From positions 8,260,582 through 8,324,581 of the forward strand of contig OZ004583.1 in the NCBI GenBank assembly GCA_963924555.1: a stretch of 64,000 nt of DNA. The letters are read 5' to 3'. Of the stretch, positions 48,432-59,224 are shown piece by piece. A program made the translations under genes and the position numbers. The stretch comes from Crambe crambe. Taxonomy: Eukaryota; Porifera; Demospongiae; Poecilosclerida; Crambeidae. The stretch's first letter is position 1. Each line of letters opens with the position of its first letter. The notes below the pieces were generated by a model. It saw only the letters and a list, made by a program, of their open reading frames with translations, was not told the DNA's origin and did not search any database.

Positions 48432-49216
48432 TGTCACTGCAGTGTCTCTGCTGCTATACTCTACCCACTTGTGCTATACAGCTACAGTCAGGCTAACTGA
48501 ACTTAGTTTTAGGGGGTGGTATATCATTACCACTATGTCTTAGAGGGTGTATATTATTACCACAAATTTTAATGCAAAAACCACAAAATTAGTCGTTCCT
48601 CAACAAGACCATCATGCATCAGTAAAAGAAAAGTGGTAGCTACATCAAGCAGTACAAGTTTTTAAGGGAAAATTATGATTTAGTTTGCCCATTTCCAACA
48701 CTAATGCATCATGAATATCATTAATAATGACATAATGATGATATCATAATTATGATGCAATATTGGCAGAATCCATGAAGAACAAAAATTTGACGAGGGA
48801 GTATAGCTAGCACTGCAGTGGATCAATAAGAGCTGTTGGGGCCTAGCTAATCCCACCCCCCAATTCAATTTCATCTTCCTACCCAAATGAGAAACAATTG
48901 GAGCAAGTTAACTAGCTAGTATAATATAGATGGATGGTAAAATATCAGGTTACCTATGTCTGTGGAGGATCTTTCAGTAACTTATTATCAATGTATACAA
49001 GACCGACTAGAATCACTGACACACACAGCAAATATAACCACAGGGCCATGATTATGACAACTGACCACAAGCCACAAGAATCAGTTGCACACACACAATG
49101 CCTCAAATTGATTTCCCCCAAATACAGTGGATGAGTAGGAACGGGGGCCTGCATGAGGGCCCCGGTCCCCCCCCCCCCCAATTTTGAATCATTTATGTTA
49201 TGATAACACACAAAAA
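48432..49216. other. intergenic H3-H2 spacer
   Basis: No exon supported. Contains a C-run at 49167..49179 and the GGGGGCCTGCATGAGGGCCC phrase also present near 57066. Confidence 0.5.
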
Positions 49217-51099
49217 TCATAAACTTTCATTATTCTTATTGATCTGATTTACTGAGTAAGCTACATTCTCAGTCACTTCAATGTTTCCTGGAACTACTTC
49301 TTCATACACTGGAACAATTGGAGCGAGGTTTATCACATGTTCCCCTGACTCTGCTGTTGGGGTACTTCCCTCCGAGTGTGTAATGGTCGGCAAGGGTTGC
49401 ATCCTCAATTGCTTATTTTCACACTTTTTCCCCAAAGCTATCCCCAAGAAAAACATCACAATGATGAAGAGGACAGAACTGGTTGATGTTCCGATCAATG
49501 CTGATATCAACATTTCCACCTTGGCACTTATAGGCACACAATTCTCTGTGAGATACATAAACCACATCTGACTCTTATAGCTAGCCTATACTTATTACAG
49601 AGAGAAGGATCGTGTGCTACATAATGGTAGCTATGCCATTATCAGCTGTGGCTTTCCCTTAATTCCTCCTTGAAGAGGAACATGCAGCTGCTCTATATTG
49701 CATGCGTATATAGCCATTGCAATCATACTTGTATTTGGAGTAGTTGTGGTGTTGTCTGTACGATTACACTGAGGGAGTGGTAACCAGTTCCCATTTATAC
49801 AGGTGACAGTTGTCCTATTAGTGGGGAAATACCCTTCGTCACACTGGAAGGTCACACTAGCCCCTTCTCTCGTGCTGGAAAAGTTCCCCAACCGACCATT
49901 TGTGAGAAGTATGAGAGGGTCACATTCTTAATGAAGGGGATAACATTATATATATAATGTGACATCGTTACTTTTATGGCTACCTTCAATGGGATTGATA
50001 CAAATATTGTCATCAAGACTTGAGTTCCATCGTCCATTTCCACCACACTCCACCATGACCTCGTCTCCACTGTTATTACACTGAAGAACTAGAGTCTCTC
50101 TTTGTGTTGTCAAGGAGTAATAATGGTGTGTGATAATTGAAGTATTTAGTGGACTAAGCAATGGGCAATGACCTGTGCAAATAATTCATGGAAATAAAAT
50201 AGCTAGTTAAAACATAATACGTTACTACCAATGGAGAAACGTGATGATGTATCATCTTGTAATATTCCATGACAGTAAGAGGTAGTGATGGTGATGTTGT
50301 AGAGTGTGTTATTTCTCAGTTGAAGAGTTACTGAGGAGTTGGAGGTGGTGAAGTCTCCACTACCTGATGGTGGGGGAGGAGACATTGTGATGGAATAACT
50401 GTCCACTCTCTTAGAATGTATTGAACTCCATGTAATCATAAAGGACTGCACACTGTTGTTCACTTCTTCTGAAGGCAGGAAATTTAGATTTGAAAGATGT
50501 GAGTCTGGAACTGAATTAACATCCCATTTCATTGATTGCTGCTGATTATGGGCCTTTGGCCCATAACTAGCCAGTTATCTACATAAATAGCTAGAAGCTG
50601 AGCCCTATACTTACAGTTGATATTGAGTATGGATGTGGCAGTTCTGCATGTGATTCTGGTTCCATTGAGTTGGAGTGCCACTGTTAAGTGAAGTGTTGAG
50701 GTGATTGTGGTGCCATTCATGGAGGTGAACTCAGCTCTAACTGGAGAAGATGCTAGTGTATAATTCCTGATCATTCCAACTCTATCAAAATAATGATTAA
50801 TAAATATAGGAAGCATCTGTCCAGCTGGAACATTCAGCGTCCACTCTATGCCTAGGAGGTCATTGACAGTGCAGATATAGACTACTTCATCACCAGGACA
50901 GAGAATAGTGGTCTCGTTGATCCTGATGAGGTCTGCAGCTATACAAATTCAGTGTACATAACTAACTAGATATAAACTACAGCTAATTATGAGCCTATAA
51001 CTGTATGTAGCTATTACCTGATCTTATCAGTATCAGATTTAGAATGCAGACACAGTATATCCTTGCAACTCGAGATTTAGCTGTAGTCATGACAGACAT
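49217..51099 (-). CDS. H3: Ig-FN3-CCP-CCP transmembrane receptor
   Basis: Exons (minus): 51099..51018, 50932..50615, 50510..50229, 50172..49984, 49926..49729, 49545..49217; 466 codons with stop, phase 1. Signal 1-27 (core YCVCILNLILI; a second ATG at 51090 is possible). Ig 28-133 (TTILCPGDEVVYIC, GIEWTLNVPAG, TRITC); FN3 134-227 (FMITWSSIHSKRVDSYSITM); CCP1 228-290; CCP2 291-356 (TFQCDEGYFP, VTCINGNWLPLPQC). Membrane segment follows ENCVPISAKVEM; tail has VYEEV and ENVAYSVN. Its Ig type matches H6 (both read CTVNDLLGIEW) rather than its neighbours H1 and H2. Confidence 0.9.
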
Positions 51100-51330
51100 A
51101 CACTCAATTCAACTTGAACTCTATAGTGTAGTCTATAAGCTATACTAGTTATTAAGCACAGTTTATGATATGGGGACATGGGAATTAATAATAATTGTTC
51201 CAAAATCTGCTATGTAATATTTTCTGGATGTTAATTTCTTTGATGAACTGCATGCATGGTTTAATAGAGCTAGCTAGTTACTTTTGAAGTCCATTGATAA
51301 AAAAATAATAAAACAGTATTTAAGTATTAT

Positions 51331-51831
51331 CAGAGAGTGCGGTAGCACTCTCTAAGTAGGGATGGCAGGTCAAAGTCCATAGGACAGTATAAACTAAAAA
51401 CTCTTCTTTCTCTTCTACCCTTACTCTACAGGTTCTCAGAAGGCTACAGTGAATTATTATATCTACAAAGAAGAGAGGAGAATGTTCAAAAGCCAAAAAT
51501 TCATTCGCCAACATAAGAAAAAAACGAGTTCTAAAATTGACTTTTCGTTCTTTTTCTTTATAATAATAATAATAATCAGAGAGTGCGGTAGCACTCTCTA
51601 AGTAGGGATGGCAGGTCAAAGTCCATAGGACAGTATAAACTAAAAACTCTTCTTTCTCTTCTACCCTTACTCTACAGGTTCTCAGAAGGCTACAGTGAAT
51701 TATTATATCTACAAAGATGAGAGGAGAATGTTCAAAAGCCAAAAATTCATTCGCCAACATAAGAAAAAAACGAGTTCTAAAATTGACTTTTCGTTCTTTT
51801 TCTTTATAATAATAATAATAATAATAATAAT
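51331..51831. mobile_element. two tandem copies of a 246-bp MITE
   Basis: CAGAGAGTGCGGTAGCACTCTCT starts at 51331 and again at 51577, with nearly identical interiors and (TAA)n ends. The start is itself a hairpin. The long minus-strand frame across them (51320-51760) simply reads the same repeat twice and is not a gene. Single ends of the family occur at 6622 (inverted) and 60515. Confidence 0.85.
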
Positions 51832-52855
51832 GTATAAGATCGACGTACCGACTTACTGGCTATAGTCATCAAAATTCTGCTTTGGCCATCTGTTAGAGCG
51901 GCACCTAGAGGCTGATCTTTTGCTATTAGTTTTGACTAAGGCTCTACTTCACTATTCGATAGCACTCGGAACACAGCTGCTAATCTTTCTACGCCATTTT
52001 GAAGGGGGCGGGGCTTATGGGCGGAGCCACGTAAGCTTAAGTTTAGCTATAGCCAAGGTCTTCATTCATTATCTGATGATGTTCCAGTCACTCCTTGCTG
52101 AATTACAGTACAGATGCTCATCCTATAGTAGCATTATAGCCAGTACTTGGCTGTAGTGTAGTCAGCTCACTTCACCATGCCGTGTACATGTCATTTACAT
52201 TGCTGTTGCTGTAAAGTTTTATATCAACAAAACTTAAATAGCTAAACAAATTCTTCAACCAGAGACACTGTATGTACCTACAAAAGAGGTTTATGTAGAG
52301 CTGGCTTTGTATAGTACTGTACTGTAGCCTCCCTCATTCAACTTCAAGCACTAAGAAAAAGGATAGAAACAAGTGAGCGTAAAAAATTTCTTCAAATAAA
52401 AAGGTTAAGTAGGGATAGCCTAAAATCTAGCTGGGCTATCTATAATGTGCTGCAGCCTCGTATGAAAAAAATCTTCGCGATATTACCTCATAAAAGGGGT
52501 GGGGCAATTAATAGCAGTTCTCCTCATATAACACCTGCACAGGATGTGGCCATTTGATGGCATCCACTATTATGATCACTACACCAAATGCATAAACTCC
52601 CCATACTCCTCCCTCAAGCAAGACATACGTACCATCTCAATAATTATTTCAGTGATCACATATGTAACAATTAGCTAATGCTGTTCACTTTTTAAAATGT
52701 TCACTCCTTTCAGTACTCCATTACACTGCAGATGATCATCCTTCAAACTCTCCTCCCTGAACAGAATGAAATACTGATCATTAAATAAATTTAGTTCAAT
52801 CAAGGAAGCCTTTAGTGTCTATCAATTTTCATAATCACAAAGAAAAAGAATGGAA

Positions 52856-53304
52856 ACAAGTGAATGCAAAAAATTTCTTCGAAATAAAAATGTGAAGTAG
52901 GGATGCTATTATAACTGCAGCTTCATTATGAAAACCAAGTACTGCAGCATCGAAGCAGTATGGCCCAAAAATCTAGCTGGAATATGTATTATAACTGCAT
53001 GCAAGAGAGTGAACTTAGTGAAGTGACCCTTACCCATCATCAAGTACAAGATACTATTCCTACTTCACTCCCATGATCAAGGGCCAAGGGAGTGAAGTAG
53101 GAATAGTATCTCGTACTTGATGATGGGTAAGGGTCACTTCACTAAGTTCACTCTCTTGCATGCAGTTATAATACATATTCCAGCTAGATTTTTGGGCCAT
53201 ACTGCTTCGATGCTGCAGTACTTGGTTTTCATAATGAAGCTGCAGTTATAATAGCATCCCTACTTCACATTTTTATTTCGAAGAAATTTTTTGCATTCAC
53301 TTGT
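52856..53304. mobile_element. 449-bp foldback element, copy 1
   Basis: Starts ACAAGTGAATGCAAAAAATT and ends with its reverse complement; arms of about 210 bp are near-perfect around a centre at 53080 (CATGATCAAGGGCC). No coding content. The second copy is at 54340..54788. Confidence 0.92.
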
Positions 53305-54339
53305 AATAATAATAATAAGGATAATAATAATAATAAGATCGACGTACCGACTTACTGGCTATAGTCATCAAAATTCTGCTTTGGCCATCTGTTAGAGCGG
53401 CACCTAGAGGCTGATCTTTTGCTATTAGTTTTGACTAAGGCTCTACTTCACTATTCGATAGCACTCGGAACACAGCTGCTAATCTTTCTACGCCATTTTG
53501 AAGGGGGCGGGGCTTATGGGCGGAGCCACGTAAGCTTAAGTTTAGCTATAGCCAAGGTCTTCATTCATTATCTGATGATGTTCCAGTCACTCCTTGCTGA
53601 ATTACAGTACAGATGCTCATCCTATAGTAGCATTATAGCCAGTACTTGGCTGTAGTGTAGTCAGCTCACTTCACCATGCCGTGTACATGTCATTTACATT
53701 GCTGTTGCTGTAAAGTTTTATATCAACAAAACTTAAATAGCTAAACAAATTCTTCAACCAGAGACACTGTATGTACCTACAAAAGAGGTTTATGTAGAGC
53801 TGGCTTTGTATAGTACTGTACTGTAGCCTCCCTCATTCAACTTCAAGCACTAAGAAAAAGGATAGAAACAAGTGAGCGTAAAAAATAAAAAAAGGTTAAG
53901 TAGGGATAGCCTAAAATCTAGCTGGGCTAGCTATCTATAATGTGCTGCAGCCTCGTATGAAAAAAATCTTCGCGATATTACCTCATAAAAGGGGTGGGGC
54001 AATTAATAGCAGTTCTCCTCATATAACACCTGCACAGGATGTGGCCATTTGATGGCATCCACTATTATGATCACTACACCAAATGCATAAACTCCCCATA
54101 CTCCTCCCTCAAGCAAGACATACGTAACATCTCAATAATTATTTCAGTGATCACATATGTAACAATTAGCTAATGCTGTAATGTTCACTCCTTTCAGTAC
54201 TCCATTACACTGCAGATGATCATCCTTCAAACTCTCCTCCCTGAACAGAATGAAATACTGATCATTAAATAAATTTAGTTCAATCAAGGAAGCCTTTAGT
54301 GTCTATCAATTTTCATAATCACAAAGAAAAAGAATGCAA

Positions 54340-54788
54340 ACAAGTGAATGCAAAAAATTTCTTCGAAATAAAAATGTGAAGTAGGGATGCTATTATAACT
54401 GCAGCTTCATTATGAAAACCAAGTACTGCAGCATCAAAGCAGTATGGCCCAAAAATCTAGCTGGAATATGTATTATAACTGCATGCAAGAGAGTGAACTT
54501 AGTGAAGTGACCCTTACCCATCATCAAGTACAAGATACTATTCCTACTTCACTCCCATGATCAAGGGCCAAGGGAGTGAAGTAGGAATAGTATCTCATAC
54601 TTGATGATGGGTAAGGGTCACTTCACTAAGTTCACTCTCTTGCATGCAGTTATAATACATATTCCAGCTAGATTTTTGGGCCATACTGCTTCGATGCTGC
54701 AGTACTTGGTTTTCATAATGAAGCTGCAGTTATAATAGCATCCCTACTTCACATTTTTATTTCGAAGAAATTTTTTGCATTCACTTGT
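54340..54788. mobile_element. 449-bp foldback element, copy 2, overlaps H4 C-terminus
   Basis: Same structure as copy 1. Its right end lies in the last exon of H4: the receptor frame runs out of native sequence after TTELLL and continues into the element for about a dozen codons before its stop. Confidence 0.9.
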
Positions 54789-56596
54789 AATAATAATTCT
54801 GTTGTTAGCTTTACATTTATGTAGGCAATATTCCCAGTCACTTTAATGCTCTCAGATTTTTCTGGAACTATTTCTTCATACACAGGAACAAGTGTCTCTG
54901 CATTCTCCCTTGAGCCTGTGGTGTTTTGCTCTGAGTGCTCAACGGCTGACACAAACTTAGTCCTTAATTGTTTTTGTCCACATTTCTTTCCCAAAAGCAG
55001 TCCCAGGATAAAGGTCACAATATTGAAAGTAAGAAAACTGATGGATACTCCAATTAACACAGAAATTGGCAGTTCCACCTAAACATTGTGATTACTCGTA
55101 GTCATGATATCTCCTTGTATTGAGGGAGAGTAAAGAGAGAAGAAAAAGAGAGAAAATGACCAAATTAAGACTCGACTATAATAGCATGCTAGTTACATGT
55201 AACTAGCAACACTTCAATTTATGCTCACCAAGGGACTGTGTGGCGTTCTGTTGGGTTTCAACAGAGGTACAAATTGGGGTGCAAATGTGGTGTTCTGGAA
55301 GTGGTTTCCAATTCCTATTAATACAGAAAGCAGCCATCTGATGGAAGGAGAAAATTCCTTGTCACACTGGAAGGTCACATTGGCCCCCTCAACTGTACTG
55401 GAGTAGTTTCCCAGCCAACCATGCAAGGGAGGTATTGGAGGACCACATTCTTGATGGGGAAAATAAAGTATGTAAAACATTTTTTATCTAGCTAGCTAGC
55501 TAGCTATACCTTTGGAGGAATTGATGCACACATGGTTAAGAGTTGAGTTCCATTGTCCATCTATTTCACACTCCACCATGATACTCTCTTCTCTACTATC
55601 ATTGCAGTTTAGAATTAAAGTCTCTCTTTGCGAATCAGATATGAAGGTGTGATAATGGACAGTACTTGAAGGCCTTGGCAATGGGCAATGACCTGCAAGA
55701 ATTATTAAATTATTAAAGGGAAAATTGGTTTTAAACATGATGATGTATCGTCTTGTGATATTCCATGAGAGTAAGAGGTAGTGATGGTGATGTTGTAGAG
55801 TGTGTTATTTCTCAGTTGAAGAGTTGCTGAAGAGTTGGAGGTGGTGAAGTCTCCACTGCCTGATGGTGGGGGAGGAGACACTGTGATGGAGTAACTGTCC
55901 ACTCTCTCAGGATGTATTGAACGCCATGTAGCCATGAAGGACTGCACACTCTTATTTACTTCTAAAGGCAGTAAATTTAGGCTTAAAGGATGTGAGTGAG
56001 GATCTGAAATGATAATGATTATAATTTTGTAGATAATTCTAGATATATACTCACAGATGTGACTGTGTCAGTCCTGCATGTGATTCTGGTTCCATTGAGT
56101 TGGAGTGCCACTGTTATGTGAAGTGTCGAGGTGGCTGTAGTGGTATTCATGGAGGTGAACTCAGCATATATCGGAGAAGATGCTATTGTAGACCATTCCC
56201 ACTGGATCTAATTCGATATCAACAATGATATTTATTTGCTGTCCATTTGGAACTGATAAATCCCATTGTATGCTCAGCTGTTCATTGAGAGTGCATACAT
56301 ATATCACTTCTTCACCAGGACAGAGAATATTTGCTTCATTCATAATGATGTCTGTACATGATTATCATAGTCGAGCATAAAGCATCAATAACATTCATAC
56401 ACTGCAAAAACGATTGGGTAAAAACAACCCATATTTAGTTACCAGAGTTGCAGTTTCCATGGCAATCTGCAACTCTGGTAACTAAATGTGGGTTGTTTTA
56501 ACCCAATCGTTTTTGCAGTGTACCTGCTTTTATCAGTAACAGATTCAATCCAATGTTGATAATGCCGAAAATCAAGCTTGTCATTATCTTCATCAT
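54749..56596 (-). pseudogene. H4: decayed Ig-FN3-CCP-CCP-TM copy
   Basis: Minus strand: signal exon starting at 56596 (MMKIMTSLIF), Ig exon with ANILCPGEEVIYVC and IQWDLSVPNG but a deletion after GMVYN that shifts the frame near 56185, FN3 whose 3' end and splice donor are missing near 55740, a good CCP1 (55738-55496: PLPRPSS, LNCNDS, MVEC, QWNSTLNHVC), CCP2 with a frame change after FSPSI (55350), and a membrane exon preceded by TAG at 55079..55081. The tail keeps VYEEI and GNIAYINV. A MITE sits in the first intron at 56400-56520. Ig type is that of H1. Confidence 0.85.
56400..56520. mobile_element. 121-bp palindromic MITE with TA target duplication
   Basis: CACTGCAAAAACGATTGGGT at the left, its reverse complement at the right, a short loop (TTTCCATGGCAAT), and TA immediately on both sides (56398..56399, 56521..56522). 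A TA duplication is typical of Tc1/mariner-class elements. It lies between the signal and Ig exons of H4; H1 has no such insertion. Confidence 0.92.
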
Positions 56597-57131
56597 GTAA
56601 CCCAAAGATGCACACTAGCTAGTACTGGACTAAGAACACAACTGCGTGTAGCTACAACTTCTACGTACGTAGCTTATAAACTATGACATAAAGGAGTGAC
56701 CTAAAACCAAAAGTAGTGCTAATAATCTGTTATGCATCAGTTTTATTACCGTTGCTTCATAAACATTATTGACAATAATTATCAATGAGCTAATCATTAT
56801 CATCAATAAACTGATTCAATCCTTTTATGAAGAAACATGTTGTCATTGACTAGGAATCCTCAGTTGCAGCAACCATAGCTACAGTCAAGTCTAACTTAAC
56901 TTAGTCTTAAATGAACCAAAATTCCAAAAAACTGGATAACAAACCCAATTAGCTACCATGCATGCATGCATGCAGGATTAATGCAGATTCATGAGTTTTT
57001 GCTGCTTCTCTGTAAATGGTGATCCTGTCATTGTTGAGTCATGAGCTGAATGAGTAGGAACCATGGGGGCCTGCATGAGGGCCCTTGCTTCCCCTATCCC
57101 CACCCACAATTTTTAAAGAAACACACCAAAA

Positions 57132-59012
57132 TCATAAACCTTCATTATTCTTATTGATCCGATTTACTGAGTAAGCTACATTCTCAGTCACTTCAATGTT
57201 TCCTGGAATTACTTCTTCATACACTGGAACAATTGCAGTGAAGTTTATCACATGTTCCCCTGACTCTGCTCTTGGAGTACTTTCCTCCGAGTGTGTAATG
57301 GTTGGCAAGGGTTGCATCCTCAATTGCCTCTTTCTACACTTCTTTCCCAAAAGCATAAACCCCAAGAAAAATATCACAATGATGAAGAGGACAGAACTGG
57401 TTGACGTTCCAATCAATGCTGACATTAACATTTCCATCTTGGCATTGTGTTCACTCATAGGCACAAAATTCTCTGTGAGATAATTATCATAAGATAAAAC
57501 CACATCTGACTCTTATAGCTACAGAGAGAAGGATCATGTGCTACGTAATAGCCATTATCAGCTGTGGCTTTTCCTTCCTCCTTGAAGAGGAACATGAAGC
57601 TGCTCTCCTAAGTAGCTATGGTACGCATGTCTGACATAATTTTGTAGCCATTACAATCATACTTGTATTTGGAGTAGTTGTGATGTTATTTGTATGATTA
57701 CATTGAGGGAGTGGTGTCCAATTCCCATTCGTACAGGTGACAGTCGTCTTATTAGTGGGGAAATACCCCTCATCACACTGGAAGGTCGCACTACTAGCCC
57801 CTTCAGAAAAGTTCCCCAATCGACCATTGGTGAGAAGTATGAGAGGGCCACATTCTTTATGAGGGGGAAATATTATATTTAAAAGTGATACTTTTATGGT
57901 TACCTTCAATGGGATTGACACAAATGCTGTCATCAAGACTTGAGTTCCATTGTCTGTTTATTCCACACTCCACCACTTCATCTCCACTGTTATTACACTG
58001 AAGAACTAAAATCTCTATTTGTGTTGTCAAGGAGTAATAATGGTGTGTGACGATTGAAGTATTTAGTAGACCAAGCAATGGGCAATGACCTGTGTACATG
58101 GAAATAAAATAGCTAGTTAAAACACAATATGTTAGTAGTACCAATGGAGAAATGTGATGATGTATCGTCTTGTGATATTCCATGACAGTAAGAGGTAGTG
58201 ATGGTGATGTTGTAGAGTGTGTTATTTCTCAGTTGAAGAGTTATTGAGGAGTTGGAGGTGGTGAAGTCTCCACTGCCTGATGGTGGGGGAGGAGACATTG
58301 TGATGGAGTAACTGTCCACACTCTCTTGATATATTGAATTCCATGTAGCGATGAAAGACTGCACACCGTCATTTACTTCTTCTAGAGGCAGCAAACTCAG
58401 ACTTGATGGATATGAATGAGGGTCTAGGATTATACACAGCTCAAGTTTTATAACTGCTATAATGAGTCAGTATACTACAGCATGCATACGTAGGTGAATT
58501 GAATCAACTTTTAAAATTTGCCTCCAACATCTCAGTCTATAATCACTAGCTACATTTAAGCTAAGTGCTCATACTCACAGATAAAATTGAGTGTGGCTGC
58601 CACTACACCTCTGCTACATGTGATTCTGGTTCCATTGAGTTGGAGTGCCACTGTTATGTGAAGTGTTGAGGTGGCTGTGGTGGCATTCATGGAGGTAAAC
58701 TCGGCATATTGAAGAAGATGCTAACTCTTCATTGTAGACCATTCCCACTGGATCAAAGTCATGGTCAATAATGATATTTACATGCTGTCCATTTGAAGCA
58801 TATAAGTCCCAGTCTAAGACATGATCAGAACCAACAGTGCAGACATAAACTACTTCTTCACCAGGACACAGAATATTGCTCCCATTAAACCTAATAATGC
58901 CTGTCCATGCATCATAATAATGATCAGTAGCTAAAGAAAAATAGGATATTTACGTACCTGCTTCTGCCAGTATCAAATTCAGAAGCACTACAATGAGAAC
59001 TTGCTCCTCCAT
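57132..59012 (-). pseudogene. H5: Ig-FN3-CCP-CCP-TM copy with 2-base deletion in Ig
   Basis: Exons (minus): 59012..58958 (signal, MEEQVLIVVLLNLILAEA), 58900..58579 (Ig: SNILCPGEEVVYVC, DWDLYASNG), 58423..58142 (FN3), 58089..57904 (CCP1), 57854..57663 (CCP2), 57472..57132 (membrane, tail VYEEV and ENVAYSVN). The only lesion I see is a 2-base deletion near ASSSI (about 58708), which takes the Ig exon out of frame before its closing Cys. The juxtamembrane Cys of the family (ENCVP) is Phe here (ENFVP). Ig type matches H2. Nearly intact, so it may be functional in other individuals. Confidence 0.78.
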
Positions 59013-59224
59013 GCAGCTGACTACTATAGGGATGCACTAGTACATATAGCTGGTAGTAAACAAAGTGTAATGATAGATCACTGTACTACTGTGACATAAG
59101 AGCATTACATCATGATTCAACCTTGCTGGCTACATACGTATATACGTGGTTATCATGCAAGGGAAGGTTGGGAGATGAATTCATGTTATGATAACACACA
59201 CCGAAATAGATATAAACATAATAA

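Larger units (their letters stand above)
51838..54792. repeat. 1.5-kb tandem duplication with foldback elements
   Basis: CGACGTACCGACTTACTGGC begins at 51841 and at 53340, a spacing of 1499 bp, and the two units are almost identical to their ends near 53310 and 54792. Each unit contains a CATCCCTACTT-type element end and a complete foldback element. No coding exon; the identical 78-codon frames at 51920 and 53419 have no recognisable domain. It separates the H1-H3 block from the H4-H6 block. Confidence 0.9.

Noticed and set aside
51320..51760. 146-codon minus-strand open frame with an internal protein repeat
   Set aside because: It reads across two tandem copies of a MITE; the repetition comes from the DNA repeat, and no domain, splice signal or start context supports a gene.
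51920..52156. 78-codon plus-strand frame, repeated exactly at 53419-53655
   Set aside because: The identity is due to the 1.5-kb tandem duplication; no recognisable domain and no splice context.
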